Shown: positions 20,045-33,912, counted from the stretch's first letter. The stretch: 64,000 bases of DNA from Ceratopteris richardii (GCA_020310875.1 CM035406.1:225124942-225188941); one strand, 5' to 3'. Notes: a model not told the origin generated them from the letters alone. Translations and numbers: made by a program.

Positions 20045-23000
20045 TCAAAGCTGGAAAGATAGATATTGTGTTAGAAAGTCATCTAAATTCACCCAACTCG
20101 AATCTTCTACTAGGTATTAATGCCATTTCACCAAAATTTCTACTCTAGATCTATTTCTAAGAAATCTTTCCTTCCTATCTAATATTATTTCCCGTTGAAG
20201 CTCAAAAGAGCCATCGTCTTTCAGCTTATAATTGTCCTGCAAAACATGAGCAACATTAGACACATATATTTTAAGTAAGCTGACATGAAATACAGGATGC
20301 ACATTTAGATATTTAGGTAATTCCAGCAAATAAGCAAGAAATCCAATCTTTTTCAAAACTTTAAAAGGGCCTGCATATCGAGGGGAAAGTCTATGATCCT
20401 TCCCTAGCAACAAGTTAGATCGGTGAGGATTAACTTTAAGAAATACCATATCATCAACTTGGAATTCAAGTGGTCTTCTCTTTAAATCATAGAACTTCTT
20501 TTGTCTTTTCTGAGCTTCTCTTATATGTTTCTTAATTTTTCCAAGTTCTTCATCCATCTTATCAAGCATTTCTTTGGATGCTTCTACTTTATTTGGAAAA
20601 CCTAAAAACGAAGGTGGAGTCAAACAATTATAACCATACATAGCTTCAAATGGAGTCATTTTTATAGATGCATGCCATGCACTATTGTATGCAAACTCAA
20701 CCAAGGGTAAATATTCACTCCAATTATCCTGCTTTTCATTCACATACATACACAACATATCCTCAACTACCCTGTTAACCCTCTCGGTTTCCCCATCAGT
20801 TTGTGGATGGAAAGTTGTACTCATACGAAGAAATTATGCTGTAAATCTAGAATCTCTATAAGAAATTATGCTTTAGGCATTCCATGCAATCGATATATGT
20901 CTTTTACAAAGTTTCTTGCAACAATCAGAGCAGTATCAGTCTTTTTCATAGGAAAGAAGTGTGCCATCTTGGTAAGCCGATCGACTACAACAAATATGGT
21001 ATCATGCTTACTTGTGGTCATAGGTAGCTTAGTGATAAAGTCCATAGAAATAGACTCCCACTTCTGATTTGGAACATCCAAAGGTTGAAGCATTCCTGGC
21101 ATCCTCTTAAACTCAGATTTCACTTGTTGGCACTTCAAACATTCATTTACATATTTTCTAATATCCCGCTTCATACACGGCCAAAAGTAAGAATACTTTG
21201 TTTAAACATATGTCCTTGAATAACCTGGATGTGCAGAAAAAGGTGCATCATGACAATCATGCAGTATTTTAACTTTTAGTGGAGATTCAGAAGATAAGCA
21301 TAGCCGATTGTTACAATACAGTGTTCCATTATGCAAATCAAATTTTTCCTCATACGTCGATCCCCTGTTCGCATTCAAAGCATTCAAAATAGGTGCATAA
21401 AAAGGATCTTGTTTTATCTCTTCTTGAATTTGATTGAGAAAATCAGAATTTATTACAGAAACTAGATTACACAAAGGTCTCCGACTCAATGCATCAGCAA
21501 CCTTATTTTCCTTACCAGCAATATACTTAATGTCAACATCATACTCGCTTAATAATTCAATCCAACGCTTCTGCCTGTTATTAAGCAATGGTTGAGTGAA
21601 GATGTATTTTTGACTTTGATGATCTGTTCTCAATTCAAACTTAACCCCTAACAATAGATGTCTCCAATGCTTAAGTGCATGCACAACAACAAGCATTTCT
21701 AAATCATGAGTGGGATAGTTATGTTCATGCTTTCTTAGTTTTTTGGACTCACATGCGACCACCCTGCCATCCTGTGAAATAACACATCCTATCTGACTAC
21801 CACTTCCATCACATGCAACCACAAAAGGCTCTCCCATTTCTAGTATTTTCAAAACACAATTCTCAACGACTTTTTGTTTCAATGTTTCAAATGATTTTTG
21901 ACAGGCATCACTCCATGCAAATCCTACATTCTTTTTAGTTAATTCGGTGAGGGGAGTAGCTATCTTAGAGAAATCCTTAATATGTGCTCTTTCATATTGT
22001 GCCAACCCAAGAAAACTTCTAACATCCCTTACAGTCTTAGGAATCGGCCAATCAACTATTGTTTTTACTTTATCTTCATCTATAAGGATTCCTTCTTTTG
22101 ATATTACTCTTCCTAGATACACAAGTTTATCCTTAGCAAAGAAACACTTACTCTTTTTCCCATACAATTTTTGTTCTCTAACAGTTTGCAGAGTCTTCTT
22201 GAGATGTACCGCATGCTCCGAATCATCTTTAGAATACACAAATATATCATCAAGGAAGACTAAGATGAATTCATCTAGGTAATCGCGAAAAATATTATTC
22301 ATCAAGCACATAAATGTGGCAGGAGCGTTCGTTAAACCAAAAGGTAGAACCGTAAACTCATAGTGACCATATCGTGTTCGAAAAGTCGTCTTAGGAATAT
22401 CCTCTGTTTTGATCCTAATTTGGTGATATCCAGATCTTAAGTCAATCTTTCTGAATACAGTCGCTCCATTTAATTCACCTAATAAGTCATCTATGTGAGG
22501 GAGTGGATACTTATTCTTAATTGTTCTTTTATTCAACCCCCTATAGTCAATGCATAATCTGTAAGAGTCGTCTTTCTTCTTCTGAAATAAAATAGGCGCA
22601 CCCCAAGGTGAGACACTCGGTTTTATTAAGCCTTTCTTCAAAAGATCATCTAATTGAATCTTAAGCTCCTTTAGTTCATCAATGTTAAATCTATAGGGTG
22701 CTCTAGAATATGGTTCACTCCCGGGATATAGGTCAATGGCGTGATCAATCTGCCTAGGTGGGGGTATACCAGGTAAGTCTTCTGGAAATACATCGGCATA
22801 TTCTTTCAAGAGATTTCCTACGTAATCTGGAATATCTTCGTCATTACCTTCCTGATGTAGATTGTTCACATACACTACAAATGTTTTGCAGCCAACACGT
22901 AAACCTCTAACTATCTGCATAGCAGAAATAAGAGTAGGCTTAGGATTAAAGACATCACCTAGAATATGAATAGATTCATCATTTAGCTTTACAGTGATCG

Positions 23001-24461
23001 TTCTTTGTTCACAATTAATTGTCGCAGCATTTTTAACTAACCAATCCATGCCTATGATTATATCACTCTATTTCATCTCAATTACATAGAAGCTTCCAGA
23101 AAAGCGTCTATTAGAAAGAGTAAATTCAAGGTTTTCAACATATCCTTTCGTGTAGTGTAATCGTCCATTGGCCATCTCTATAAGTCTGGTTATCTGCATA
23201 TTTAGGGCTATCCCTAGATTCTGTACCAATTTGAAAGATAGAAAACAATGGGTACTACCTGAATCGATAAAAAATCTGGTTTTATGCGTAGAAATCATAC
23301 CCGGAATCGTGATTACCAAAACCTTTGGGAAAGAACTAACCACCATACAACGTAAAGTAGAGTCAGCGCACTTACCCCCATCATCTGCTTCCTCAATAAT
23401 TGTGCCCTCCTCGATGATGTTTATCGCTTTTGATTGTGCGGGTCGAAAGACTGCCTTGTTTGGGCACTCATATGTCCGATGCCCTTGCTCCCCACAACGA
23501 AAACACAGACCAAGTCTTTTTGCCCTCTCAATAAAATTAGGGTCTTGTTGCCACTCAATTGGTTGACGCCTCCTTTGATTTTTCACCGGCCGAGCAGGGT
23601 TCTTACCTTGGTCGTTAGAAGATGGAGTTTTCTTTGAATTGTTCATGCTCATTGCAACAGGTCTTTGTGGCCTATGTCCCGTTGCAATGAGTCTGCTTCT
23701 ATTTGCCTTCTGCAAATTGAACTTCTCCATCTTCTCAAAGTTCTCAGCCATCGCAACAGCATCAAGAAAATCAATGCATCTAGATCCCTTAACTTGATAG
23801 CGAAGTTCCTCACGAAGCCCTTCTATAATATTACTCTTTAAAGCATTACCACTAACCTCTAATGCATATTTATGAAGACGTAGGAACTTCTCTTTGTACT
23901 CATCAACAGATAAGCTATGCTTGTCACTTTTGTGTTGTCGGAAATTGTAGAACTCCATCTTCATCTCCATATGGTAGTGTGGAGAACAATAGCATTTTTC
24001 AGCTTGTTCTCATATTGCTTCCATAGAACAGGACCAGAACGCGTTCGAGTCTGCATATATGACTTCCACCATAGCTTCGCGATCCCACGCAGATGCAAGA
24101 TCCCAACTTTTGCCTTGGACTCTTCATTAAGTTATCGAAGGTCAAAGAAATCCTCTAGTTCTTCAATCCATGCCTCAAGATCTTCGCCACTCTTCTTCTC
24201 GCCATCAAAATCATTTAACTTTGCCTTCTTGAAGACTTGGTTAAGGGCAAACTCACCTGGTTCCATATCTTCAGAATTGCGTTTTTGTTTTTCGCGAGAT
24301 ACACTAGATGTTCCCGCACCTTCATCTATTTCATCGTTCAGCTCCACAAACAAATTTGTTGCTCCTTCTGGTTGCTTTCCCCCTCGAACTTTGTGCAATT
24401 CACCAAGAAGCTTCTGAATAAGCTCCTCTTGTTCACGAACCTTTTGTGTTAGACCTTCCAT
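20045..24461 (-). pseudogene. Element A INT1 gag-pol
   Basis: The most complete internal region (4.48 kb between LTRs). Open pieces in coding order: Gag N terminus from ATG 24461 to 24132; Gag C terminus with knuckle CFRCGEQGHRTYECP and protease FFIDSGSTHCF (23970-23068); RT with FLDDIFVYS and RNase H (23049-21202); integrase HHCC end (CLKCQQVK) and start of the DDE core, MDFITKLP (21174-20866); integrase C terminus and chromodomain (20824-20045). Damage: TAA in Gag after FFDLR, a Gag frameshift, TAG at 23070-23068 between protease and RT, TAA at 21204-21202, a deletion of roughly 45 bp that removes part of the second catalytic region of integrase, and TAA at 20119-20117 in the chromodomain. 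The pol stop lies only about 13 bases from the polypurine tract. Confidence 0.9.
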
Positions 24462-24481
24462 CGTTCCCGCGGATTGATTCT

Positions 24482-24493
24482 GCTCTGATACCA
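24482..24493 (-). promoter_or_regulatory. Primer binding site (tRNA-iMet) of INT1
   Basis: In element sense TGGTATCAGAGC, the standard complement of plant initiator-Met tRNA 3' end, two bases after the LTR end (CGCTACA). Confidence 0.93.
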
Positions 24494-24495
24494 CT

Positions 24496-25652
24496 TGTAG
24501 CGTTTCCTCAATCACAATCTATCCCCAATCACAATCTTTCGATTACTCAGAAATAACAGTGGAGAGAAGAACGCAAAGATTGCACAAGGTAAAAGAAAAT
24601 CTGATGTGGAAGAGTAGAACAAATATGACGCAGAGAAGGAAGAATTCTGATATTATAGATGTGAATCAATGGTTACAGTAGCTTTGGACAATAGCTTCTT
24701 GACGAAGCCTCTACCTCCCGACCACCCGCGAGCTATCACAATCGCATTCTCACTCGGACTCTTAATCAAACTCTCACTCTCACTCTCACTCTCAATCACA
24801 CTCTCAATCAGCAGGTAATTCTGAGATTTCTGTGTGTCCTCAGTGTTGATGCGCAGGCCTTCTTATCTTTTTTTTCCGTTTGATCGGAGCCGTGCTCCCC
24901 AAAGAAGTGTGTGATCCACCAAATTTAGAAAAAGTTGAGTTTCTCCAAAACTTTCGCAAAATGCCATGCGATCGTAGTGTACTTCCTTTCTTGAGCATAC
25001 CTATCAAAAATAGCAGAAAAACACCAAGAAGACATATCCGAAAACATACATAATTAGACATGGTGACACGTGAGCATAAGAATCACGGATTCGAATAGAA
25101 TTAGACAAGCCCTCATTGTTTTTAAGCATTGGAAAAAACCACACTTTTCAAAGCCATGTAACTCAAAAACAATGAGGAATTAGGTTAAGCTTGTGAGAGA
25201 AACTTTCATTCAATTTTTCGATCTGCAAAATAGTGTTAGAGACGTCCGAGGTCCAAATCCACCTCCAAATGCCACTTTTGCGCCCTGCAAGGTTTAAAAT
25301 TCTAGAGAGAGAGTAAAATCAAGGCATTTTCTTACAATGAACTAAACATGGGACCCTGAACGAGGTACTTAGAACATGATTCACAAAAATCTTACACAGG
25401 TACTTTTATTCTCTTCTACTTGCTCTACCTTTCCCTCATACAGAGTTTTCCTTATTTCTTTCATCTTCACCTTCAAAATCCCATTGGAAAACATGATGCA
25501 ATTAAGGTCTAGAGAGAGAATATGAAACTTGTCAACCCAAAATTTTTCCTACATGCATAAAATGACCTAATTATTTGTTCTAAGCATTATCCCCACAATG
25601 AAATTTAGAAAGTTCAAAATGAATTATTTCACTAGAAAAGAGGCCTATTACA
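24496..25652 (-). repeat. Element A LTR2, shared by INT1 and INT2
   Basis: 1,157 bp. On its left is the primer site of INT1 and on its right the polypurine tract of INT2, so it acts as 5' LTR of one unit and 3' LTR of the other. It carries the duplicated ATCACAATCTATCCCCA block that LTR1 lacks. Confidence 0.92.
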
Positions 25653-28600
25653 ATTCTTCCCCCCTTTAAGAACTCTGTCCTCAAACTTGGAAAGAAGGAT
25701 AATGTATTAGAAAGTCATCTAAATTCACCCAACTCGAATCTTCTACTGGGTATGAATGCCATTTCACCAAAATTTCTACTATAGATCTATTTCTAAGAAA
25801 TCTTTCCTTCCTATCTAATATTATTTCCGGTTGAAGCTCAAAAGAGCCATCGTCTTTCAGCTTATAATTGTACTGCAAAACATGAGCAACATTAGACACA
25901 TATCTTTTAAATAAGCTGACATGAAATACAACATGCACATTTAGATATTTAGGTAATTCCAGCAAATAAGCAAGAGATCCGATCTTTTTCAAAACTTTAA
26001 AAGGGCCTGCATATCGAGGAGAAAGTCTATGATCCTTCCCTAGCAACAAGTTAGATCGGTGAGGATTAACTTTAAGAAATACCATATCATCAACTTGGAA
26101 TTCAAGTGGTCTTCTCTTTAAATCATAGAAATTCTTTTGTCTTTTCTGAGCTTCTCTTATATGTTTCTTAATTTTTACAACTTCTTCATCCATCTTATCA
26201 AGCATTTCTTTGGATACTTCTACTTTATTTGGAAAACCAAAAACGAAGGTGAATTCAAACAATTATAACCATACATAGCTTCAAATGGAGTCATTTTTAT
26301 AGATGCATGCCATGCACTATTGTATGCAAACTCAACCAAGGGTAAATATTCACTCCAATTATCCTGCTTTTCATTCACATACATACGCAACATATCCTCA
26401 CTTACCCTCTTAACCCTCTCGGTTTCCCCATCAGTTTGTGGATGGAAAGCTGTACTCATACGAAGTTGAGTTCCAATGGATTCAAATGTCGCTTTCTAGA
26501 AGTTTGACGTAAATCTAGAATCTCTATCAGAAATTATGCTTTTAGGCATTCCATGCAATCGAAATATTTCTTTTTACAAAGATTCTTGCAACATTCAAAG
26601 CACTATCAGTCTTTTTCATAGGAAAGAAGTGTGCCATCTTGGTAAGCCAATCGACTACAAGAAATATGGTATCATGCTTACTTCTGGTCATAGGTAGCTT
26701 GCTGATAAAGTCCATAGAAATAGACTCCCACTTTTGATTTGGAACATCCAAAGGTTGAAGCATTCCTGGCATCCTCTTAAACTCAGATTTCACCTGTTGG
26801 CACTTCAAACATTCATTTACATATTTTCTAATATCCCGCTTCATACACGGCCAAAAGTAAGAATACTTTGTTTTAACATATGTCCTTGAATAACTTGGGT
26901 GTGCAAAAAAAGGTGCATCATGAAAATCATGCAGTATTTTAACTTTTAGTGGAGATTGAGAAGATAAGTATAGCCGATTGTTACAATGCATTGTTCCATT
27001 CTGCAAATGAGATTTTTCCTCATACGTTGATCCCCTGTTCGCATTCAAAGCATTTAAAATAGGTGCATAAAAAGGATCCTTTTTTATCTCTTCTTGAATT
27101 TGATTGAGAAAATCAGAATTTATTACAGAAACAAGATTACATAAAGGTCTCCGACTCAATGCAGCAGCAACCTTATTTTCCTTACCAGCAAGATACTTAA
27201 TGTCAAAATCATACTCGCTTAATAGGTCAATCCAACGATTCTGCCTGTTGTTAAGCAATGGTTGAGTGAAGATGTATTTTAGATTTTGATGATCTGTTCT
27301 CAATTCAAACTTAACCCCTAACAATAGATGTCTCCAATGCTTAAGTGCATGCACAACAGCAAGCATTTCTAAATCATGAGTAGGATAGTTAAGTTCATTC
27401 TTTCTTAGTTTTCTGGACTCATATGCGACCACCCTACCATCCTGTGAAATAACACATCCTATCTGACTACCACTTGCATCACATGCAACCATAAAAGGCT
27501 TTCCCATTTCTTGTATTTTCAAAACACAATTCACAATGACTTTTTGTTTCAATGTTTCAAATGATTTTTGACAGGCATCACTCCACGCAAATCCTACATT
27601 CTTTTTAGTTAATTCGGTGAGGGGAGTAGCTGTCTTAGAGAAATCCTTAATATGTGCTCTTTCATATTGTGCCAACCCAAGAAAACTTCTAACATCCTTT
27701 ACAGTCTTAAGAATTGGCCAATCAACTGTTGTTTTTACTTTATCTTCATCTCTAAGGATTCCTTCTTTTGATATTACTCTTCCTAGATACACAAGTTTAT
27801 CCTTAGCAAAGAAACACTTACTCTTTTTCCCATACAATTTGTGTTCTCTAAGAGTTTGCAAAGTCTTCTTGAGATGTACCGCATGCTACGAATCATCTTT
27901 AGAGTACACAAATATATCATCAAGGAAGACTAAGATGAATTCATCTAGGTAATCGTGAAAAATATTATTCATCAAGCACATAAATGTGGCAGGAGAGTTT
28001 GTTAAACCAAAAGGTAGAACCGTAAATCCTAATTTGGTGATATCCAGATCTTAAGTCAATCTTTGTGAATACGATCGCTCCACTTAATGGACCTAATAAG
28101 TCATCTATGTGAGGGAGTGGATACTTATTCTTAATTGTTCTTTTATTCAACCCCCTATAGTCAATGCATAATCTATAAGAGCCGTCTTTCTTCTTCTGAA
28201 ATAAAACAGGCGCACCCCAAGGTGAGACACTCGGTTTTATTAAGCCTTTCTTCAAAAGATCATCTAATTGAATCTTAAGCTCCTTTAGTTCATCAATGTT
28301 AAATCTATAGGGTGCTCTAGAATATGGTTCACTCCCTGGATATAGGTCAATGGCGTGATCAATCTGCCTAGGTGGGTGTATACCAGGCAAGTCTTCTGGA
28401 AATACATCAGCATATTCTTTCAAGAGATTTCCTACATAATCTGGAATATCTTCGTCATTACCTTCCTGATGCAGATTGTTCACATACACTACAAATGTTT
28501 TGCAGCCATCACGTATACCTCTAACTATCTGCATAGCAGAAATAAGAGTAGGCTTAGGATTAAAGAAATCACCTAGAATATGAATAGATTCATCATTTAG

Positions 28601-29410
28601 CTTCACAGTGATCATTCTTTGTTCACAATTAATTGTCGCAGCATTTTTAACTAATCAATCCATGCCTATGATTACATCACTCTATTTCATCTCAATTACA
28701 TGGAAGCTTCCAGAAAAGCGTCTATTAGAAAGAGTAAATTCAAGGTTTTCAACATATCCTTTCGTTTAGTGTAATCCTCCATTGGCCATCTCTATAGGTG
28801 TGGTTATCTGCATATTTAGGGCCATCCCTAGATTCTGTACCAATTTGAAAGATAGAAAACAATGGGTACTACCTAAATCGATCAAAAATCTTGTTTTATG
28901 TGCAGAAATCATACCCGGAATCGTGGTTACAGAAACCTTTGGGAAAGAACTAACCACCACGCAACCTAAAGTAGAGTCAGTGCACTTACCCCCATCATCT
29001 GCTTCCTCAATAATTGTACCCTCCTCAATGATGTTTATCGCTTTTGATTGTGCGGGTCGAAAGAATGCCTTGTTCGGGCACTCATATGTCCGATGCCCTT
29101 GCTCCCCACAACGAAAACACAGACCAAGTCTTTTTGCCCTCTCAATAAAATTAGGGTCTTGTTGCCACTCAATTGGTTGACGCCTCCTTTGATTTTCCAC
29201 CGGCCGAGCAAGGTTCTTACCTTGGTCGTTCGAAGATGGAGTTTTCTTTGAATTGTTCATGTTCATTGCAACAGGTCTTTGTGGTCTATGTCCCATTGCA
29301 ATGAATCTGCTTCTATTTGCCTTCTGCAAATTGAACTTCTCCATCTTCTCAAAGTTCTCAGCCATTGCAACAACATCAAGAAAATCAATGCATCTAGATC
29401 CCTTAACTTG
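25653..29410 (-). pseudogene. Element A INT2 gag-pol, Gag-truncated
   Basis: Protease and Gag C terminus (knuckle CFRCGEQGHRTYECP; about 29400-28766), RT N-terminal part (28615-27965), RT C terminus with RNase H and integrase start (27861-26542), integrase and chromodomain (26459-25681). A deletion of about 70 bp at 28026 removes RT codons upstream of the LPFGLTN block. TAG at 28684-28682 sits between protease and RT. Integrase has two frameshifts. The Gag N terminus and primer site are missing: at 29411 the sequence jumps from Gag into the middle of an LTR, and an open frame crosses this junction (29578-28766). Confidence 0.88.
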
Positions 29411-29960
29411 ATAGCAGAAAAACACCAAGAAGACATATCGGAAAACATACATAATTAGACATGGTGACACGTGAGCATGAGAATCACGAATTGGAATAGA
29501 ATTAGACAAGACCTCATTTTTTTTTAAGTGTTGGACAAAATAGTGTAAGAGACGTACAAGGTCCAAATCCACCTCCAAATGCCAGTTTTGAGCCTTGCAA
29601 GGTTTAAAATTCCAGAGAGAGTAAAATCAAGGTATTTTCTTACAATGAACTAAACGTAGGACCCTGAACGAGGTACTTAGAACATGATTCACAAAAATCT
29701 CACACAGGCACTTTTATTCTCTTCTACTTGCTCTACCTTTCCCTCATACAAAGTTTTCCTTAATTCTTTCATCTTCACCTTCAAAATCCCACTGGAAAAC
29801 ATGATGCAATTAAGGTCTAGAGAGAGAATATGAACCTGGTCAACCCAAAATTTTTCCTACATGCATAAAATATCCTAATTATTTGTTCTAAGCATTATCC
29901 CCACAATGAAATTCAGAAAGTTCAAAATGAATTATTTCACTAGAAAAGAGGCCTATTACA
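29411..29960 (-). repeat. Element A LTR3, left-truncated
   Basis: Only the right ~550 bp of the LTR remain. Its left end is fused to INT2 Gag at ATAGC (29411-29415), a 5-base string present at that place in both parents (Gag CTTGATAGCGAAG, LTR AAATAGCAGAAA). Confidence 0.9.
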
Positions 29961-32850
29961 ATTCTTCCCTTCTTTAAGAACTCTGTCCTCAGAGTTGGAA
30001 AGAAGGATAATGTGTTAGAAAGTCATCTAGATTCACCCAACTCGAATCTTCTACTGGGCATGAATGCCATTTCACCAAAATTTCTACTATAGATCTATTT
30101 CTAAGAAATCTTTCCTTCCTATCTAATATTATTTCTGGTTGAAGCTCAAAAGATCCATCGTCTTTCAGCTTATAATTGTCCTGTAAAACATGAGCAACAT
30201 TAGACACATATCTTTTAAGTAAGCTGACATGAAATACAGGATGCACATTTAGATATTTAGGTAATTCCAGCAAATAAGCAAGAGATCCGATCTTTTTCAA
30301 AACTTTAAAAGGGCCTGCATATCGAGGAGAAAGTCTATGATCCTTCCCTAGCAACAAGTTAGATCGGTGAGGATTAACTTTAAGAAATACCATATCATCA
30401 ACTTGGAATTCAAGTGGTCTTCTCTTTAAATCATAGAACTTCTTTTGTCTTTTCTGAGCTTCTCTTATATGTTTCTTAATTTTTCCAAGTTCTTCATCCA
30501 TCTTATCAAGCATTTCTTTGGATACTTCTACTTTATTTGGAGAAGCCAAAAACGAAGGTGGAGTCAAACAATTATAACCATACATAGCTTCAAACGGAGT
30601 CATTTTTATAGATGCATGCCATGCACTATTGTATGCAAACTCAACCAAGGGTAAATATTCACTCCCATTATCCTGCTTATGATTCAGATACATACCCAAC
30701 GGTGTTCATAATACATACATACATACATACATACATACATACATACATACATACATACATACATCGTGTTTGAAAAGCCGTCTTAGGAATATCCTCTGTT
30801 TTGATCCTAATTTGGTGATATCCAGATCTTAAGTCAATCTTTGTGAATACAGTCGCTCCACTTAATTGACCTAATAAGTCATCTATGTGAGGGAGTGGAT
30901 ACTTATTCTTAGTTGTTCTTTTATTCAACCCCCTATAGTCAATGCATAATCTGTAAGAGCCGTCTTTCTTATTCTGAAATAAAACAGGCACACCCCAAGG
31001 TGAGACACTCCGTTTTATTAAGCCTTTCTTCAAAAGATCATCTAATTGAATCTTAAGCTCCTTTAGTTGATCAATGTTAAATCTATAGGGTGCTCTAGAA
31101 TATGGTTCACTCCTTGGATATAGGTCAATGGCGTGATCTATCTGCCTAGGTGGGGGTATACCAGGCAAGTCTTCTAGAAATACATCGGCATATTCTTTCA
31201 AGAGATTTCCTACGTAATTTGGAATATCTTCGTCATTACCTTCCTGATGCAGATTGTTCACATACACTACAAATGTTTTGCAGCCAACACGTATACCTCT
31301 AACTATCTGCATAGCATAAATAAGAATAGGCTTAGGATTAAAGACATCACCTAGAATATGAATAGATTCATCATTTAGCTTCGCAGTGATCGTTCTTTGT
31401 TCACAATAAAGTTGCAACATTTTTAACTAACGAATCCATGACTATGATTACATCACTCTGTTTCATCTCAATTACATGGAAGCTTCCAGAAATGCGTCTA
31501 TTAGAAAGAGTAAATTCAAGGTTTTCAACATATCCTTTCGTGTAGTGTAATTGTCCATAGGCCATCTCTACAGGTCTGATTATCTGCATATTTAGCGCTA
31601 TCCCTAGATTCTGTACCAATTTGAAAGATAGAAAACAATGGGTACTACATGAATCGATCAAAAATCTGGTTTTATGCGTGGAAATCATACCCGGAATCGT
31701 GATTACAGAAACCTTTGGGAAAGAACTAACCACCATGCAACGTAAAGTAGTGTCAGCGCACTTACCCCCATCATCTGCTTCCTCAATAATTGTACGCTCC
31801 TCGATGATGTTTATCGCTTTTGATTGTGCGGGTCAAAAGACTTCCTTGTTTGGGCACTCATATGTTCGATGCCCTTGCTCCCGACAACGAAAACACAGAC
31901 CAAGTCTTTTTGCCCTCTCAATAAAATTAGGGTCTTGTTGCCACTCAATTGGTTGATGCCTCCCTTGATTTTACACCGGCCGAGCAGGGTTCTTACCTTG
32001 GTCGTTAGAAGATGGAGTTTTCTTTGAATTGTTCATGTTAATTGCAATAGGTCTTTGTGGCCTATGCCCCGTTGCAATGAATCTGCTTCTATTTGCCTTT
32101 TGCGAATTGAACTTCTCCATCCTCTCAAAGTTCTCAGCCATCGCAACAACATCAAGAAAATCAATGCATCCAGATCCCTTAACTTGATAGCGAAGTTCCT
32201 CACGAAGCCCTTCAATAAATTTACTCTTTAGAGAATTACCACTAGCCTCTAATGCATATTTATGAAGACGTAGGAACTTCTCTTTGTACTCATCAACAGA
32301 TAAGCTATGCTTCTCACTTTCATGTTGTCGGAAATTGTAGAGCTCCATCTTCCTCTCCATATGGTAGTGTGGAGAACAATAGCATTTTTCAGCTTGTTCT
32401 CTAAATTGCTTCTATAGAACAAGACCACAACGCGTTCGAGTCTGCATATATGACTTCCACCATAGCTTCGCATCCCACGCAGATGGAGGATCCCAACTTT
32501 TGCCTTGGACTCTTCACTAAATTATCGAAGGTCAAAGAAATCCTATAGTTCTTCAATCCATGCCTCAAGATCTTCGCCACTCTTCTTCTCGCCATCAAAA
32601 GCATTTAACTTTGCCTTATTGAAGACTTGGTTAAGGGGAAACTCACCTGGTTCCATATCTTCAGAATTGCGTTTTTGTTTTTCGCGACATACACTAGATG
32701 TTCCCGCACCTTCATCTATTTCATCGTTCAGCTCCACAAACAAATTTGTTGCTCCTTCTGGTTGCTTTCCCCCTCGAACTTTCTGCAATATACCAAGAAC
32801 CTTCTGAATAAGCTCCTCTTGTTCAGGAACCTTTTGTGTTAGACCTTCCA
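29961..32850 (-). pseudogene. Element A INT3 gag-pol, deleted between integrase and RT
   Basis: Gag N terminus (about 32850-32543), Gag middle (32360-31971), protease with LIDSCSTHCF in place of the usual DSGS (31736-31401), RT N-terminal half (31420-30765), then integrase C terminus and chromodomain (30699-29989). The RT catalytic half, RNase H and the first half of integrase are gone, replaced by an (ATAC)n tract at 30711-30764. The Gly-to-Cys change would hit the protease active site. Codon 31460-31458 is CAG (Gln), where INT1, INT2 and INT6 have TAG. Confidence 0.88.
30711..30764. repeat. (ATAC)n microsatellite at the INT3 deletion junction
   Basis: About 13 ATAC units. Intact integrase sequence at this place already reads ACATACATAC, so the tract probably grew from it. 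On the minus strand it keeps an open frame and encodes a CMYV repeat fused to RT. Confidence 0.95.
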
Positions 32851-32871
32851 TCGTTCCCGCGGATTGATTCT

Positions 32872-32883
32872 GCTCTGATACCA
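32872..32883 (-). promoter_or_regulatory. Primer binding site (tRNA-iMet) of INT3
   Basis: TGGTATCAGAGC in element sense, two bases from LTR4. Confidence 0.92.
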
Positions 32884-32885
32884 CT

Positions 32886-33912
32886 TGTAGCGTTTCCTCA
32901 ATCACAATCTATCCCCAATCACAATCTTTCGATTACTCAGAAATAACAGTGGATAGAAGAACGCAGAGATTGCACAAAGTAAAAGAAAATCTGATGCGGA
33001 AGTGTAGAACAAAAATGACGCAGAGAAGGAAGAATTCTGATATTATAGATGTGAATCAATGGTTACAGTAGCTTTGGACAATAGCTTCTTGACGAAGCCT
33101 CTACCTCCCAACCACCCCCGAGCTATCACAATCGCATTCTCACTCGCACTCTCAATCACACTCTCACTCTCACTCTCACTATCAATCACACTCTCAATCA
33201 CAAGGTAATTTTCAGATTTCTGTGTGGCCTCCGTGTTGATGCGCAGGCCTTCTTATCTTTTTTTTCCGTTTGATCGCAGCCGTGCTCCCCAAAGAAGTGT
33301 GCGATCCACCAAATTTAGAAAAAGTTGAGTTTCTCCAAAACTTTCGCAAAAAGCCATGCGATCGTAGTGTACTTCCTTTCTTTAGCATACCTGTCAAAAA
33401 TAGCAGAAAAACACCAAGAAGACATATCCGAAAACATACATAATTAGACATGGTGACACGTGAGCATGAGAATCACGGATTCGAATAGAATTAGACAAGC
33501 CCTCATTTTTTTTTAAGTATTGGAAAAAACGGCACTTTTCAAAGCCTTGTAACTCAAAAACAATGAGGAATTAGGTTAAGCTTGTGAGAACAACTTTTAT
33601 TCAATTTTTCGATCTGCAAAATAGTGTTAGAGACATCCGAGGTCCAAATCCACCTCCAAATGCCATTTTTGAGCCATGCAAGGTTTAAAATTCTAGAGAG
33701 AGAGTAAAATCAAGGCATTTTCTTACAATGAACTAAACGTAGGACCCTGAACGAGGTACTTAGAACATGATTCACAAAAATCTCTGACAGGCACTTTTAT
33801 TCTCTTCTACTTCCTCTACCTTTCCCTCATACAGAGTTTTCCTTAAGTCTTTCATCTTCACCTTCAAAATCCCACTAGAAAACATGATGCAATTAAGGTC
33901 TAGAGAGAGAAT
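32886..33912 (-). repeat. Element A LTR4, right-truncated
   Basis: About 1,027 bp from TGTAGCG on plus. The last ~125 bp and the following integrase/RNase H region of the next unit are deleted; at 33912 the LTR (AGAGAGAGAAT) is joined to RT sequence (TTTATCTTCATCT). Confidence 0.9.
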
